64,000 nt of DNA from JAETTH01 sp964455975. GTDB lineage: Bacteria; Bacillota; Clostridia; TANB77; CAG-508. Below the pieces are notes generated by a model. That model made no database searches. It was not told where the DNA came from and saw only the letters and a program-made list of their open reading frames with translations. The position numbers and the translations under genes are program-made. This document shows, one piece after another, positions 21,801 through 31,204 of the stretch. The stretch lies in the NCBI GenBank assembly GCA_964455975.1, contig CAYVYP010000001.1:1-64000 (forward strand), in the 5' to 3' direction. Each line of letters begins with the position of its first letter. The first letter of the stretch is position 1.

Positions 21801-24172
21801 GAATACTCTAAATCTGTCTTAGAATTATTATTACTATATGCTTCTCCTGTATTTTTATCTGTTATTTTATCATTTGTTATTGTTGCAAATTTATTATTAA
21901 AAGAAATTCTCCACTCTGCTTTTTCCATTGCTTTTGAATTATTATAATATTTAGTAGTGTTTCTTTCAGAACTATTATTCATATATTCGGAAATATTATT
22001 TTTTGATGAACCTTCAACAGCAAATTGTTTATTTTCGGCTAAAGATTGGTATACAATACCATTATATTTAAATTCTATATAATATTTTTGTGCAATAGGA
22101 ATATCTGTTAAACTCCAATTTCCATTATTATCAGTTTCTGTTGTTTTTACAACAGTTCCATCTAACTTATGTAATATAACTTCAACATATTTTACCGGCT
22201 TATCAGTTCCTGTGTTTATTCCATTTGCTTCACTTTCTTTTCCTTCTGCTAAATTATCTTCCCAAACTTTACCACCCATATTCATGGTAAGTGGAATTGG
22301 ATTTTTAAAGGTAATACCTATTTCGTGATATATTTCTCTAATCCATGCTGAATTTAATGAAAATAATCCTTGTGAATTAGCACCAGAAAATATTCCTGCT
22401 TTTGCTACAACTGTAGAACCTCTTCCTTGTATATGTGATCCAGCAGGTATATTGTACGGATCTCTATTATATTGACTTCCATTTTTAGCATATGCTAAAA
22501 GTCCACATCCCATACCATGTGCTGGGCAATGTCCTTCATCTCCAATTACTTCATGTCTATTAAGAGCTCCTTCTTCTCTTCCGCATGTATCACAACGTCC
22601 ATCTCCAACTATGGTTCCTTTAATATCTACATACACATGTCCTTTTGATGCTGTAGTATGAACTCTTCCACCACATGTATCACAAAATCCATTTCCAGTT
22701 TCTCCACCACTATTATCTACAAATTGATGTTGCTCATCTTCTCCAGTGCTATCATGTACTCTATAATTATGATACCAAGTATCTCCATCTAAATATAATG
22801 TAGAATTGTTCTTATTACAAACCGGTGATTCAGAGCAATACGAATATGGTCCAAAATACAATAATCCATTTGCTGATCTTTTTACAATTAATTTTATATC
22901 ATTGTATTGTCCTGCAAGTTCATTCATAGAACCCCCATATTCTTGCAAACTATAATATGTAAAAGAAAGATTTGTTAATGTTGTAAAACTTTCATTTCCT
23001 GAATATGGTATTTTTATATAAAATTCTTCTCCAGAACTTGGATATAAATTATTTTGTACAGGATTATTACATATAAATGAATACCCTTTTACTTCTCCTG
23101 CATCTCCACTTAATTTTGAACCTACAATTGCTCCAAATAATACTCTACTTCCATTTGCACCAGCTTGTCTTAATGTTGAATCTTGATTTTGCCTTTGTGC
23201 CATAGTACTGTTTGCTTTAACATTATATATGTCTTGATTATATGTTATTCTAAATGGTCCCACTAAATATGAATTATCTACATCTGAATATGATACAGAA
23301 ACCTCATTTGATGCTGCATATCCATTTTGTGGTGGATAATTACTATTATCTGTAATTGTATTTCCATTATTATTAATATTTTTTATATGATTATTAAATG
23401 CTTTAGCTTCTTCAAACAAATTACTTCCTTCTGCTGCACTAGTTGCAGAATTAGATCCACTTGCTGAAAATCCACCTTCATATGCATTTTGATACATCCA
23501 ATATGCATATTGTACTTTATCTGCCCAATTATGTGAATAAGAAACTACTCCTGTTTTAGTAGAATTATGTGAAAGTATATATGCTTGCATTGAATTTAAT
23601 AATGTTACACCTGTTGTTTTATAAAACGAAATTGTTTTAATTCTATCAAGATATGATTCTCCAGTTGTTGGATCTATAAATTCTTCATTATATAGCTTAC
23701 TGTTATCTATCGCATTATTTAAATTTTCAAGTGTGCTTAAAGCAGGGCTCCATTGTATTGGCATTCTTTCTGGTGAAACATATAATTCCTTTATTTCTTC
23801 ACCATCCTGTATAACTCTATTATTAAATGTTACTTTATTTATACCTAATATATCTGCTACTTTACCACTTATAAATACCGTCATATCACTAATTCCAGTT
23901 GGACTTGCATAAATATCTTCATCATATGAATGTGATGGTGCCCCTGTATTTTCAAATCCAATAAAAGTTCCATGTTGTCTACAAAATAATCCATTTGTTT
24001 TTTGTAAATCATCATATGATATTAATCCACCAGTAATTCCTGATGTAGTTCCACTCCAATATGTTTTTCCATCAGTTTGACTTGCAAATACTTGTCCAAT
24101 ATTAATTATACTTATCATTAATAATGTTACAAAAATTATTATCAGATATTTTATTATTTTACTCTTTTTCAA
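18881..24172 (-). CDS. Giant thioester/SdrD-B surface protein with a CxxC-rich insert and PPTGE anchor
   Basis: 1763 residues, TTG start with GGAGGTG seven bases upstream. A signal peptide ends near residue 30 (GQVFA). Cys64 (GLFCRQHG) and Gln221 (KVQYAYWMY) suggest a thioester adhesin domain. Around residues 490-560 lies an unusual extracellular cysteine-rich insert (GFCDTCGG, GRCDTCGREEG, GHCPAHGMGC) that looks like two or three zinc knuckles. From about 630 there is an SdrD B-like domain (GGKVWEDNLAEG, NGNWSLTDIP) and a second near 1170 (NGIVWEDSRTNTLESG), separated by DUF11-like regions. The C-terminus reads MPPTGE, a membrane helix and a basic tail, i.e. a sortase signal with PPTG in place of LPXTG. 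It follows the 24177 gene with a 4-base gap, so the two form an operon. It is a longer paralogue of the protein at 41231. Confidence 0.85.
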   Translation of the reverse strand: MKKSKIIKYLIIIFVTLLMISIINIGQVFASQTDGKTYWSGTTSGITGGLISYDDLQKTNGLFCRQHGTFIGFENTGAPSHSYDEDIYASPTGISDMTVFISGKVADILGINKVTFNNRVIQDGEEIKELYVSPERMPIQWSPALSTLENLNNAIDNSKLYNEEFIDPTTGESYLDRIKTISFYKTTGVTLLNSMQAYILSHNSTKTGVVSYSHNWADKVQYAYWMYQNAYEGGFSASGSNSATSAAEGSNLFEEAKAFNNHIKNINNNGNTITDNSNYPPQNGYAASNEVSVSYSDVDNSYLVGPFRITYNQDIYNVKANSTMAQRQNQDSTLRQAGANGSRVLFGAIVGSKLSGDAGEVKGYSFICNNPVQNNLYPSSGEEFYIKIPYSGNESFTTLTNLSFTYYSLQEYGGSMNELAGQYNDIKLIVKRSANGLLYFGPYSYCSESPVCNKNNSTLYLDGDTWYHNYRVHDSTGEDEQHQFVDNSGGETGNGFCDTCGGRVHTTASKGHVYVDIKGTIVGDGRCDTCGREEGALNRHEVIGDEGHCPAHGMGCGLLAYAKNGSQYNRDPYNIPAGSHIQGRGSTVVAKAGIFSGANSQGLFSLNSAWIREIYHEIGITFKNPIPLTMNMGGKVWEDNLAEGKESEANGINTGTDKPVKYVEVILHKLDGTVVKTTETDNNGNWSLTDIPIAQKYYIEFKYNGIVYQSLAENKQFAVEGSSKNNISEYMNNSSERNTTKYYNNSKAMEKAEWRISFNNKFATITNDKITDKNTGEAYSNNNSKTDLEYSITENNETNQNYASLITTDKDGRTLDKYKISATTQAAGIDKLPIDSSIHISNIDRTVAGITYNKVYPYLEHINLGLVKRSVVDLDIREDVEKSVVTINKNETTYKYNRRTDMEGLEIDIQNSILSPADSSKITYNTALYKSDYNYRIDDYKNTNNLNNNEEVIDKIYSSKVTDEELKVFVTYKIRVTNKSVDEQNYVGVNEIVNYYDETYTLVDKAKQLEIYKNATTQETESKTVAKASTYRLNTESSNTEHAIVWNTSNTKVNGYNVMTTTSLKDVRMKPGEYAIISVTFEVNKQDYENLKNSVIRGNKEQYTEVKSYSTYYDNNKDSNGNYTNNNYLGKIDCNSAPYNYTPGDKNYETDTSAAPIITIKLREDSEEDRKINGIVWEDSRTNTLESGQIVGDGELKDTEKTRINGVTIQLVELVQIDGKEYEYIWREMLTGDNTYKYVDNNGNLNDTAEEEIKNDTNSPFRSFLNISADKGKYEFSQFVAGNFVVRFKYGDTDKTVLTIENGGSNEKSYNGQDYKSTAYQTGKDSLKEEWFDLAKFNNNEKISDAKDNEAQRLRQIKYSSTISNYNGSVLASPDRNPGKTEDDKKLIAELEKETWMYADTAKISIRIEYNTNELKETDSRAYSVNNIDLGLEERPKTNIVLNKEITRLRLILANGKTQVDSNAGLMPDVNNGNLKKEHIRDTLNRTTLIYLDKELMQGSTIIIDYKITITNNSEINTVAGDKREFLNNINNPNNEKYEEIPEIQGKDSIGTYLGSTYYTGKHDASTELSILRINKVLDYVDNNITFRKEDNTGWNLYSLNKNSLEDGSKTYQDLQKNTNTFDKDNLINGSIKLNNNSMIVNESLNTDNMDPYSTKELKLTLSKVLSPGNDSEEMIYGNIAEILQYSTTTGRRDYSSVPGNQNPNLSDPDVKPEEPDTDWAKNISIMPPTGETPIYYVIGFIGAIILIVGIVIIKKFVLDSKK

Positions 24173-24176
24173 GCTA

Positions 24177-27100
24177 TTACACCTCCTTACTTAAAATTTT
24201 CTTTTTTATTACATATATTCCGCTTCCAATAATAATTATTAAGACAATTGCTATTGTTGTATATATTATTATTGCTCCTGTTTTTATTGATATTAAAACA
24301 TCTGCACTGCTTATATCATCTTCTCCTTGAACTTTGTTTCCTGCAATAGAATCATTATCTTTTAAACCTTGTTCATTATAACTTTCAGCAATTTCTGCTA
24401 TATTATTTGTTATTCCTAAATTTTCATCTGTCATTTTTTTAGTTAAAATCAATTTAACTTCTCTACCCTCTCCTGGCTTTAATTCATCATTTGCAAGTTC
24501 TGTATTATATAAGTTTCCAGATTTATCTTGGTACCAATTTGTATTTAATTCTGAACTAAATTTTAAATCGTTTGGCATATAATCCACTATTTTTTTAGCA
24601 TATCCTGCTATTTGCCCTTCATTTTGAACTACTATTGTATATTCAATTATTACTGTAGACTTTGCTACTTGCTTTCCTGTTATATCTGCTTTTGCAAGTT
24701 TAACATTTTCATAATTATATACTTTAGTTCCTTCTCCATTTTGAACTGTAATTTTACTTACATATTTATCTAGTTTTAAATCAAATTTAGGGCTTTCATA
24801 TAAACCTATATCTATATTAGATTTACTTGTTCTTACTATTTTAATTATATCTGTTACTGCTGCTTGTCTTAAATTTCCATCTTCATTAATTGTTGTTGAA
24901 ATAGCATCTGAATTATTATTTTCTGTAGCTTCATTTGACTGATATTTTGTTACATTGTATTTATTGGCATCATAATCAAATAATACTAAATAACTTCCTT
25001 GTTCTAATTCTGTAAAACTATATGTTCCATTATTTTCTGTTTTTGTTGTTTTTATTATATTGTTATTTTGTGTTGAAAGTAATTTAACTGTAATTCCTTC
25101 TAATACATTTTCTGTATCTTCTCTTATTCCATTTTTATTTTCATCTAACCACGCTGTACCTTCTATTTTATATTTTACAGTTTGTCCTCCATTATTTTCG
25201 CTTTCTCCATTATTTTCTGGATTTGGTTGAATAATATGAGTTATTTTATCTGTTGTAAATTCTACGTCTGTTCCATATATAGTCATATGATTTGTTACTG
25301 CTAATTCATCAATATCATTTGCCAATTCTTGTGCTTTAGCAGTAAGTATTAAAGTAAATGTTTCTCCAACATTTAATACTAAATCTGTATTATATTCACT
25401 TAAATTTGATTGAATAGATTCTGAATAATTTTCATCTGTTCCATATTTTACTTTTACCGTTTTTAATCCATCTGGAAGGATATCTTTTATTTTTACATTA
25501 GAATCCATCCAACTTCCTATGTTTTTTAATATTAATTTATATTCTATTTCTTGTCCTTCTACAACATATTTAGTTGTTGGGTTTGCCTCTATACTTGCAA
25601 CTATATGTGGTGCACCAACTTTTATTCCATATGATAATGCTTCAACTTTTTCATTATTATTTACACTAGCATTTGCTGTTATTGGTATTATCTTCTCATA
25701 TATTCCATTTTGTAATTTATCTATTTTTACAGTTACTTCTAGAATAATTTCCTCATCCTTTTTTAAAGTATTTATTAAACTATTTAAAGTTTTTTCATTT
25801 TCTTTATATGTTGCATTTGTTGTATCATTTTCTCTTGTAGGATAAAAACTAATTTTTGAAGATTGATAAATTAATCCTTCTGGTACAATATTATTTATAA
25901 CTACATTTTCTAAATCTTTTCCTTCAATATTTTTAACATATATTTTATATGTATATTCTGAATCTACTTTCAATTTACAATTTTCCCATGAACTAATATC
26001 AATTTTTATTTGTGCTGGTATTACAATATTATCAACTTTATTTGAATTAACTTCTTTACTTAAATCTTTTGCTAATACTGTTGCAGTATTTGAAAGTATA
26101 AGTTCTGTTAGTTTTGTTTTTGTTCCATCTGCTTTATAATAGTAATAGTCGTCTCCTTCTTTAAACATTCCTTTAACTAGATATCTTCCAACTTTTACTT
26201 CAAATTCAACAGTTTTAGTTTCTCCTTTTTTTAATGTACCAATAGCCCATTCTAAATTTGGCTTAGAAAAATTCGTTTTATATCCAATTGGTCCATTTTC
26301 TATATTTTCATTATAATATACATATGTACATCCTGTTGGTATTGTATTTTTTACTACTACATTTTCTACTGTATCTTTTCCTGAATTTGTTACTTTAATT
26401 GTATATTTTATAATTTCATTTTCTTTTACAGTATTTCCATTTCCTGCTGATGAAGATAATTCTAACCCAAGTATTGGTCCTGCTCCTGTTGTTAATCCTA
26501 ATTTATTTGGGTATGATGTTTTTGTTTCTGCTTCTAACACATAATTTGTTTGTGTTGTTTGATATAAATATTGTTCATGTTCTAAATTTGCTGGTATTAT
26601 ATAGTTATATTCAAAATTACTTTCATCTCCTATAGCAAAATCTTCTGTAAATATAATTAAATATGATTTAATTGCAGAATAATTACTAGGATTAGCTGTC
26701 CAACCATTTGATGTTAAAGCTATATCTTTTGTTGCTTCTTTATTTTCTGAATAATATACAGTGTAATTTTTTGTACTGGTTACATTAATTGCTCCTGTTA
26801 AAATTGTATCCATTGTTGTTCCTAAATTTTTACCAGTTTCTAAATCTTTATTATTAGTAAAACCTATTCTTCCTAAAACTACTACATTATTTGCTACTTT
26901 TGTTTCATTATTCATTAATGTTACTTTGTATTTAGATGTTTTAGCTTCTGTATATATTTCTAACTTTCCTGTTCCGTCACCTGTAAGTGAGTTTATAGTC
27001 TTTCCAGTATTTTCAAAGTTTGAAAGTTCTACTCCCGTTATAAATCCTGTTGGTGCTGCATATGTTAACTCTTGTGTTGCAACTCCTATTATTTCTATAC

Positions 27101-29276
27101 TTCTTGCTTTTGCATTTTGTAGTTCCATTTTATTTTCATAACTTGTTGCATTTTCATTTGTATAATATAAATTTATATTATCTTGTTTTGCTGGTGTTGT
27201 TATTTTAACTTTTATATCTGTTACTAATACAATATTTGTACCATTTGTTATTTTTAATTCATTAAATATATTTTGTATTCCTTCTAATGATAATTTTATA
27301 TATATTTTTCCATTTTCAATATATTTATTTGCTCCTACTATTTTTAAACCTTCATTAAATAAAATATTTGCTGATTTTATATTAATATCTTCAATAGCTT
27401 CTGGTAATTCTATTGTAAATGTTGGGTTTATATAAAAATCTGAATATGATTTATCATTATTAAATTCAATTTTTAATTCTACATCTTGGTTTAATACCAT
27501 TGTAGATAAATTTGTATTACTTAATTTTATAGTAGCATTTGTTTTTGTTTCTTCTAAATTAATACTTTTAGTTTTTGCTGTATTTTCTGCTATTTTATAT
27601 TCATCCACATTTGTTAATTTTATACTAGCTTTACTTCCAACTTCTAATATTTTAAATTTTTGTATCTCCGCTTTTGAATATATAACATCAGTTCTTATTT
27701 GCTTTGTATTATTTATTTCTAAAATACCTTCTTTTTGTGGTTTTGATGTTTCAATTATTATATTTGAAATATTTTTTCCTTCATAATTAATTACAATATT
27801 TCCATTTTTATCTACTTCAAAATTTTTATCTATCGTAAATAATAGTTCATTATTTGTATTTAAAATTTTTATTGTTCCATCTTCTCCAAATAAATTTAGA
27901 AAATCAACTTTATTTATTTGTGTTTTTTCAAAATATGTAATATTTTGATTATTTATAATAGTTTTATTTTTATTTTCATTTTCATCCACAAAATAATCTT
28001 CTAAACTTTCTACTTTTATACTATCTAATACATTTGCATATCCAATATTTAATTTATAATTCACATCATAAGTTGTCTCCCTTTTATTTGCTTCATCTTG
28101 TATTTGATAATTTGAATACATATTTCTTTTTGATATTGAATTGTTTGTTACTTCCACATCATATGATAAAATATCACTAATATTTTCTTTTAATTCTACT
28201 TGATTTATAACTTTGTTTTCTATTAATTTTGTGCTATCATTACTATATATATTTAGGCTAACTTTTGCATTTAAATCTATTTTATCTATTTCTTGCCCAT
28301 AACTTTCTTTTCCATATACATATGTAATTTCATAAATATCGCTAGAATTTTCTTCCATTGCTATATTTATAATATTGTTACTATCTGCTTTATTTTCTAC
28401 ATTTATTTCTAACTTTCCTGTTTCTTTGTTATATGTAAAATTCTCGTTTGTAAAATTTTCTGCTAATTTACTATTTGTTAAATTTGTTTCAACTGCTACT
28501 ACATTCACATAATTTGGTAATGTATTATTTATTTTTGGTACATCTATTTCAATTTTTGTTTTTGCTACTGGAATACTATTTTTATCTAATGACACTGTTA
28601 CTTTATTCTGTAATAATTTTTCGTTTTCTCCATTTGCTGTATATTTAACATATTTTGATATTTGGCTATTAATATTTATGTTTGCATCTATATTCCAATT
28701 TAATTTTAAATTTATTTGTTTTTCTATTTTTACTTCTTTTCCATTATTGTCTATATATGTTCCTTCTAAAATTATTTTATTTGTTTTACTTAAATTACTT
28801 AAATTAAATTCTTTATCTATATTTAATTCTATCTTACTTTCAACTGTAAAATCTGCATTGGCATTTATTTGTTTTAAAATAATTGTATTATTGTCTTTAT
28901 CTAAACTTTCTGTATTATCTACTCCTTGAAGAAATTCACTTGCAACAAAATTACTACTATTTTTAGCATTTTCATCTCTAAATAGTATTTTTGCATCTTT
29001 TAGATATCCTGCACTTTGTACAGAGATTCTTGTATATACTTTATTTTCTTCATTTTTATTTAAAGTTGCTTCATGAACATTTTTTTCATTAACTTTAAAA
29101 TATGCGTCAAATTCAATATTTGAGCTTTGTGTTTTACTATCTTGTCCATCTTGTGCATCTAATGCTAGTACTTCTCCTAGTCCTGCACCTATTATTGCAA
29201 TATTACTAGATAGTATTGCAATAGTTAAATATGTTGCAACAATCTTTGACAATATTTTAAGTCTTTTTGAAAGCAT
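24177..29276 (-). CDS. Giant DUF11-repeat surface protein with SdrD-B domain
   Basis: 1699 residues from the ATG at 29276, which has GGAGG nine bases upstream; a TTG two codons earlier is too close to that site. A signal peptide covers the first 41 residues (GLGEVLALDA). The long middle part is beta-rich with several DUF11 domains (VTNSGKDTVENVVVKNTIP, VKNIEGKDLENVVINNIVP, LKNIGSWMDSNVKIKDILP). Near residue 1370 is an SdrD B-like domain (EGTAWLDENKNGIREDTEN). The end carries another DUF11-like unit, SIKTG, a membrane helix and KKKILSKEV. It is probably a stalk or pilus-like partner of the 18881 product: the genes are 4 bases apart and share the same anchor layout. A TATACT box at 29311-29316 could be the -10 element. 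No in-frame CGG is present. Confidence 0.85.
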   Translation of the reverse strand: MLSKRLKILSKIVATYLTIAILSSNIAIIGAGLGEVLALDAQDGQDSKTQSSNIEFDAYFKVNEKNVHEATLNKNEENKVYTRISVQSAGYLKDAKILFRDENAKNSSNFVASEFLQGVDNTESLDKDNNTIILKQINANADFTVESKIELNIDKEFNLSNLSKTNKIILEGTYIDNNGKEVKIEKQINLKLNWNIDANININSQISKYVKYTANGENEKLLQNKVTVSLDKNSIPVAKTKIEIDVPKINNTLPNYVNVVAVETNLTNSKLAENFTNENFTYNKETGKLEINVENKADSNNIINIAMEENSSDIYEITYVYGKESYGQEIDKIDLNAKVSLNIYSNDSTKLIENKVINQVELKENISDILSYDVEVTNNSISKRNMYSNYQIQDEANKRETTYDVNYKLNIGYANVLDSIKVESLEDYFVDENENKNKTIINNQNITYFEKTQINKVDFLNLFGEDGTIKILNTNNELLFTIDKNFEVDKNGNIVINYEGKNISNIIIETSKPQKEGILEINNTKQIRTDVIYSKAEIQKFKILEVGSKASIKLTNVDEYKIAENTAKTKSINLEETKTNATIKLSNTNLSTMVLNQDVELKIEFNNDKSYSDFYINPTFTIELPEAIEDINIKSANILFNEGLKIVGANKYIENGKIYIKLSLEGIQNIFNELKITNGTNIVLVTDIKVKITTPAKQDNINLYYTNENATSYENKMELQNAKARSIEIIGVATQELTYAAPTGFITGVELSNFENTGKTINSLTGDGTGKLEIYTEAKTSKYKVTLMNNETKVANNVVVLGRIGFTNNKDLETGKNLGTTMDTILTGAINVTSTKNYTVYYSENKEATKDIALTSNGWTANPSNYSAIKSYLIIFTEDFAIGDESNFEYNYIIPANLEHEQYLYQTTQTNYVLEAETKTSYPNKLGLTTGAGPILGLELSSSAGNGNTVKENEIIKYTIKVTNSGKDTVENVVVKNTIPTGCTYVYYNENIENGPIGYKTNFSKPNLEWAIGTLKKGETKTVEFEVKVGRYLVKGMFKEGDDYYYYKADGTKTKLTELILSNTATVLAKDLSKEVNSNKVDNIVIPAQIKIDISSWENCKLKVDSEYTYKIYVKNIEGKDLENVVINNIVPEGLIYQSSKISFYPTRENDTTNATYKENEKTLNSLINTLKKDEEIILEVTVKIDKLQNGIYEKIIPITANASVNNNEKVEALSYGIKVGAPHIVASIEANPTTKYVVEGQEIEYKLILKNIGSWMDSNVKIKDILPDGLKTVKVKYGTDENYSESIQSNLSEYNTDLVLNVGETFTLILTAKAQELANDIDELAVTNHMTIYGTDVEFTTDKITHIIQPNPENNGESENNGGQTVKYKIEGTAWLDENKNGIREDTENVLEGITVKLLSTQNNNIIKTTKTENNGTYSFTELEQGSYLVLFDYDANKYNVTKYQSNEATENNNSDAISTTINEDGNLRQAAVTDIIKIVRTSKSNIDIGLYESPKFDLKLDKYVSKITVQNGEGTKVYNYENVKLAKADITGKQVAKSTVIIEYTIVVQNEGQIAGYAKKIVDYMPNDLKFSSELNTNWYQDKSGNLYNTELANDELKPGEGREVKLILTKKMTDENLGITNNIAEIAESYNEQGLKDNDSIAGNKVQGEDDISSADVLISIKTGAIIIYTTIAIVLIIIIGSGIYVIKKKILSKEV

Positions 29277-29512
29277 AGACAATATCCTCCCTATTTTTAT
29301 ATATAACTATAGTATAAACTGTTTATTTTTAAATTTAAATACATATAAATGTCTAAAAATTAAATATTACAAAAAAACTTCCATAATTGTTTACGGAAGC
29401 TCTTTTTAAGGATTTTTTTTTAATTTTATTAAGAATTTATTACATTTTCGTTACAAAACATTGTGTATTTAACTGTTTTACTTACGAAGACTAAAGTTTT
29501 TAATAGTTACTT

Positions 29513-29545
29513 AAAAAAGGCACACACAATAAATTGTGAGTGCCA
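29513..29545 (-). terminator. Intrinsic terminator after the lipoprotein gene
   Basis: GGCACTCACAAT pairs with ATTGTGTGTGCC on the minus strand, followed by six T. A weaker hairpin with a T run lies at 29371-29402. Confidence 0.85.
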
Positions 29546-29551
29546 GTTTGA

Positions 29552-30013
29552 TTATTCTGCTGCTACCAAATGATATTCATGTTCATAGTATTCTCTTGTT
29601 CCACTAAAAGTTACTATTACTTTAAGTGTTGCTTCAGCTTTTCCTTTCATTGATTCCAATATATTTTCATATGCCCCATCTTTTCCTATAGAAGAGCTAT
29701 AAATTATCCAGTTTTCTCCCTTTTCTTTTACCCCCAGTCCATCTGTGACGGTAATAGTTTCTCCATCTGCATATGTGGATCCATCTGTAAGTTCCAAACG
29801 AAACTCTTTGTCACATTCAGGTCTTTCATCATCGGCTTCAGAGGAAGCTGCTATAGAAGATACAGCTTCGGAAGAATCCGGAACACTAGAAACACTTTCT
29901 GTTTCAGCAGAACTTGCAGTACTTACTGCACTTGTTGTAGTTTGGCCACCACACCCAACCATAATGACTAGGCAAAGTACCAATGCTGTGAAAATTGCAA
30001 TTGCTTTTTTCAT
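29552..30013 (-). CDS. Small Ser/Ala-rich lipoprotein, possibly acquired
   Basis: 153 residues from the ATG at 30013, chosen because GGAGG lies eight bases upstream. The first 25 residues form a lipoprotein signal with lipobox IMVGC, so Cys would be lipidated and the protein anchored outside the membrane. Next comes a flexible linker rich in Ser, Ala and Thr (SSEAVSSIAASSEADD), then a domain of about 90 residues (RLELTDGSTYADGETITV, SGTREYYEHEYHLVAAE) of unknown fold, perhaps Ig-like. Its codons use noticeably more G and C than its neighbours, which suggests recent transfer. It has its own promoter and terminator, so it is a single-gene unit. The function is unknown. Confidence 0.75.
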   Translation of the reverse strand: MKKAIAIFTALVLCLVIMVGCGGQTTTSAVSTASSAETESVSSVPDSSEAVSSIAASSEADDERPECDKEFRLELTDGSTYADGETITVTDGLGVKEKGENWIIYSSSIGKDGAYENILESMKGKAEATLKVIVTFSGTREYYEHEYHLVAAE

Positions 30014-30098
30014 AATGTTTTCCTCCATATGTTTGTTGTTAATTGTTCTTCGTGTATATATAAACTCCATAAGGAGATAATAAGGTTGTTACGCATAT

Positions 30099-30127
30099 AT
30101 TATACATTATATTTATGTAAAGTTCAA
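30099..30127 (-). promoter_or_regulatory. Putative promoter of the lipoprotein gene
   Basis: TTGAAC and TATAAT are 17 bases apart on the minus strand. Confidence 0.65.
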
Positions 30128-30164
30128 TAGTTTTATAGTAATTTCTGCTATTTTTTACAAAATT

Positions 30165-31028
30165 TTACATTTTATTTATTACATTACTCATTTTTTCAAA
30201 ATCTTCTATTTTTAATTTTTCTGCTCTTATATTTTCATCCAATTTTAATTCTTGTAATATATCTTTTCCTGTTTGTTTATTTTGTATTATTCCTCCATTT
30301 ACTAGGCTGTTTAATAATGTTTTTCTTCTTTGCATAAATGCTACTTTTATTATTTTAAAAAATAGTTCTTTATTATTTGGATTAACCTGCTTTTTACTTC
30401 TTATATTTAATTTTATTACTTCAGATTCTACTTCTGGTTCTGGTATAAATGAATTATTAGGAACAACCATAATTTCTTTTGGTTTAGAATAGTAATATAC
30501 ACTATATGTAATTGCTCCTGTTTCTTTACCTCCTGGAACAAAGCTAAGTCTTTTAGCTACTTCTTTTTGTATCATTATAGTAATACTTTCTAAATCTAAT
30601 TCTTCTTCTAATAATTTCATGACAATTGGTGTTGTTATATAATATGGCAAGTTTGCTACTATTTTAACATTTTTTATATTGTTTATTTGTTTATTTTCTA
30701 ATATTAGATTTTTTAAATCTATTTTTAATACGTCTTCATTTATTATCTCTATATTATCATACATAGAAAACCTATCATTTAATATTTGTATCATTTTAGA
30801 ATCTAATTCTATACATATTACTTTTTTAGCTTTTTCTAATAATGGTAATGTGAGTGTGCCTAAGCCTGGCCCAATTTCTATAACCATATCTTCTTTTGTT
30901 ATACAGGCTGATTCTACAATTTTATTTACTACTTCTTCATCTATTAAAAAATTCTGTCCTAAACTTTTAGTTGCTGTTATTTTATATTTTTTCATTATAT
31001 TTCTTGTTTCTTCATATAAATTTTTCAT
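30165..31028 (-). CDS. rsmA: 16S rRNA dimethyladenosine transferase RsmA/KsgA
   Basis: 287 residues, normal for the family. It dimethylates the two adjacent adenines near the 3' end of 16S rRNA during 30S assembly, using S-adenosylmethionine. Visible motifs: the N-terminal SLGQNFLID, motif I VIEIGPGLGTLTLPLL (SAM binding), the acidic IELDSKM, and the catalytic NLPYYITTPIV (motif IV). The C-terminal lobe has the usual AFMQRRKTLLNSL. The start has AAAGGATGG ten bases upstream. It is divergently arranged with the histidine phosphatase gene. Nothing is unusual. Confidence 0.95.
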   Translation of the reverse strand: MKNLYEETRNIMKKYKITATKSLGQNFLIDEEVVNKIVESACITKEDMVIEIGPGLGTLTLPLLEKAKKVICIELDSKMIQILNDRFSMYDNIEIINEDVLKIDLKNLILENKQINNIKNVKIVANLPYYITTPIVMKLLEEELDLESITIMIQKEVAKRLSFVPGGKETGAITYSVYYYSKPKEIMVVPNNSFIPEPEVESEVIKLNIRSKKQVNPNNKELFFKIIKVAFMQRRKTLLNSLVNGGIIQNKQTGKDILQELKLDENIRAEKLKIEDFEKMSNVINKM

Positions 31029-31137
31029 ACTTTCATTTCCATCCTTTAATAATCTTCTTTTATATTACTATATTTGCATTTTTTTGTAAATCTTTTTTTT
31101 ATTTTTACTATTGTGTGTTTATTATTATCAATTTATA

Positions 31138-31166
31138 TTGACTCTACTTCTAAAAATTGTTATTAT
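31138..31166 (+). promoter_or_regulatory. Putative promoter of the histidine phosphatase gene
   Basis: TTGACT, 17 bases, TATTAT; it ends 38 bases before the ATG. Confidence 0.65.
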
Positions 31167-31204
31167 TTATAAATAATAATTTTGAAGGAGATTTTTAAAT
31201 TAAT

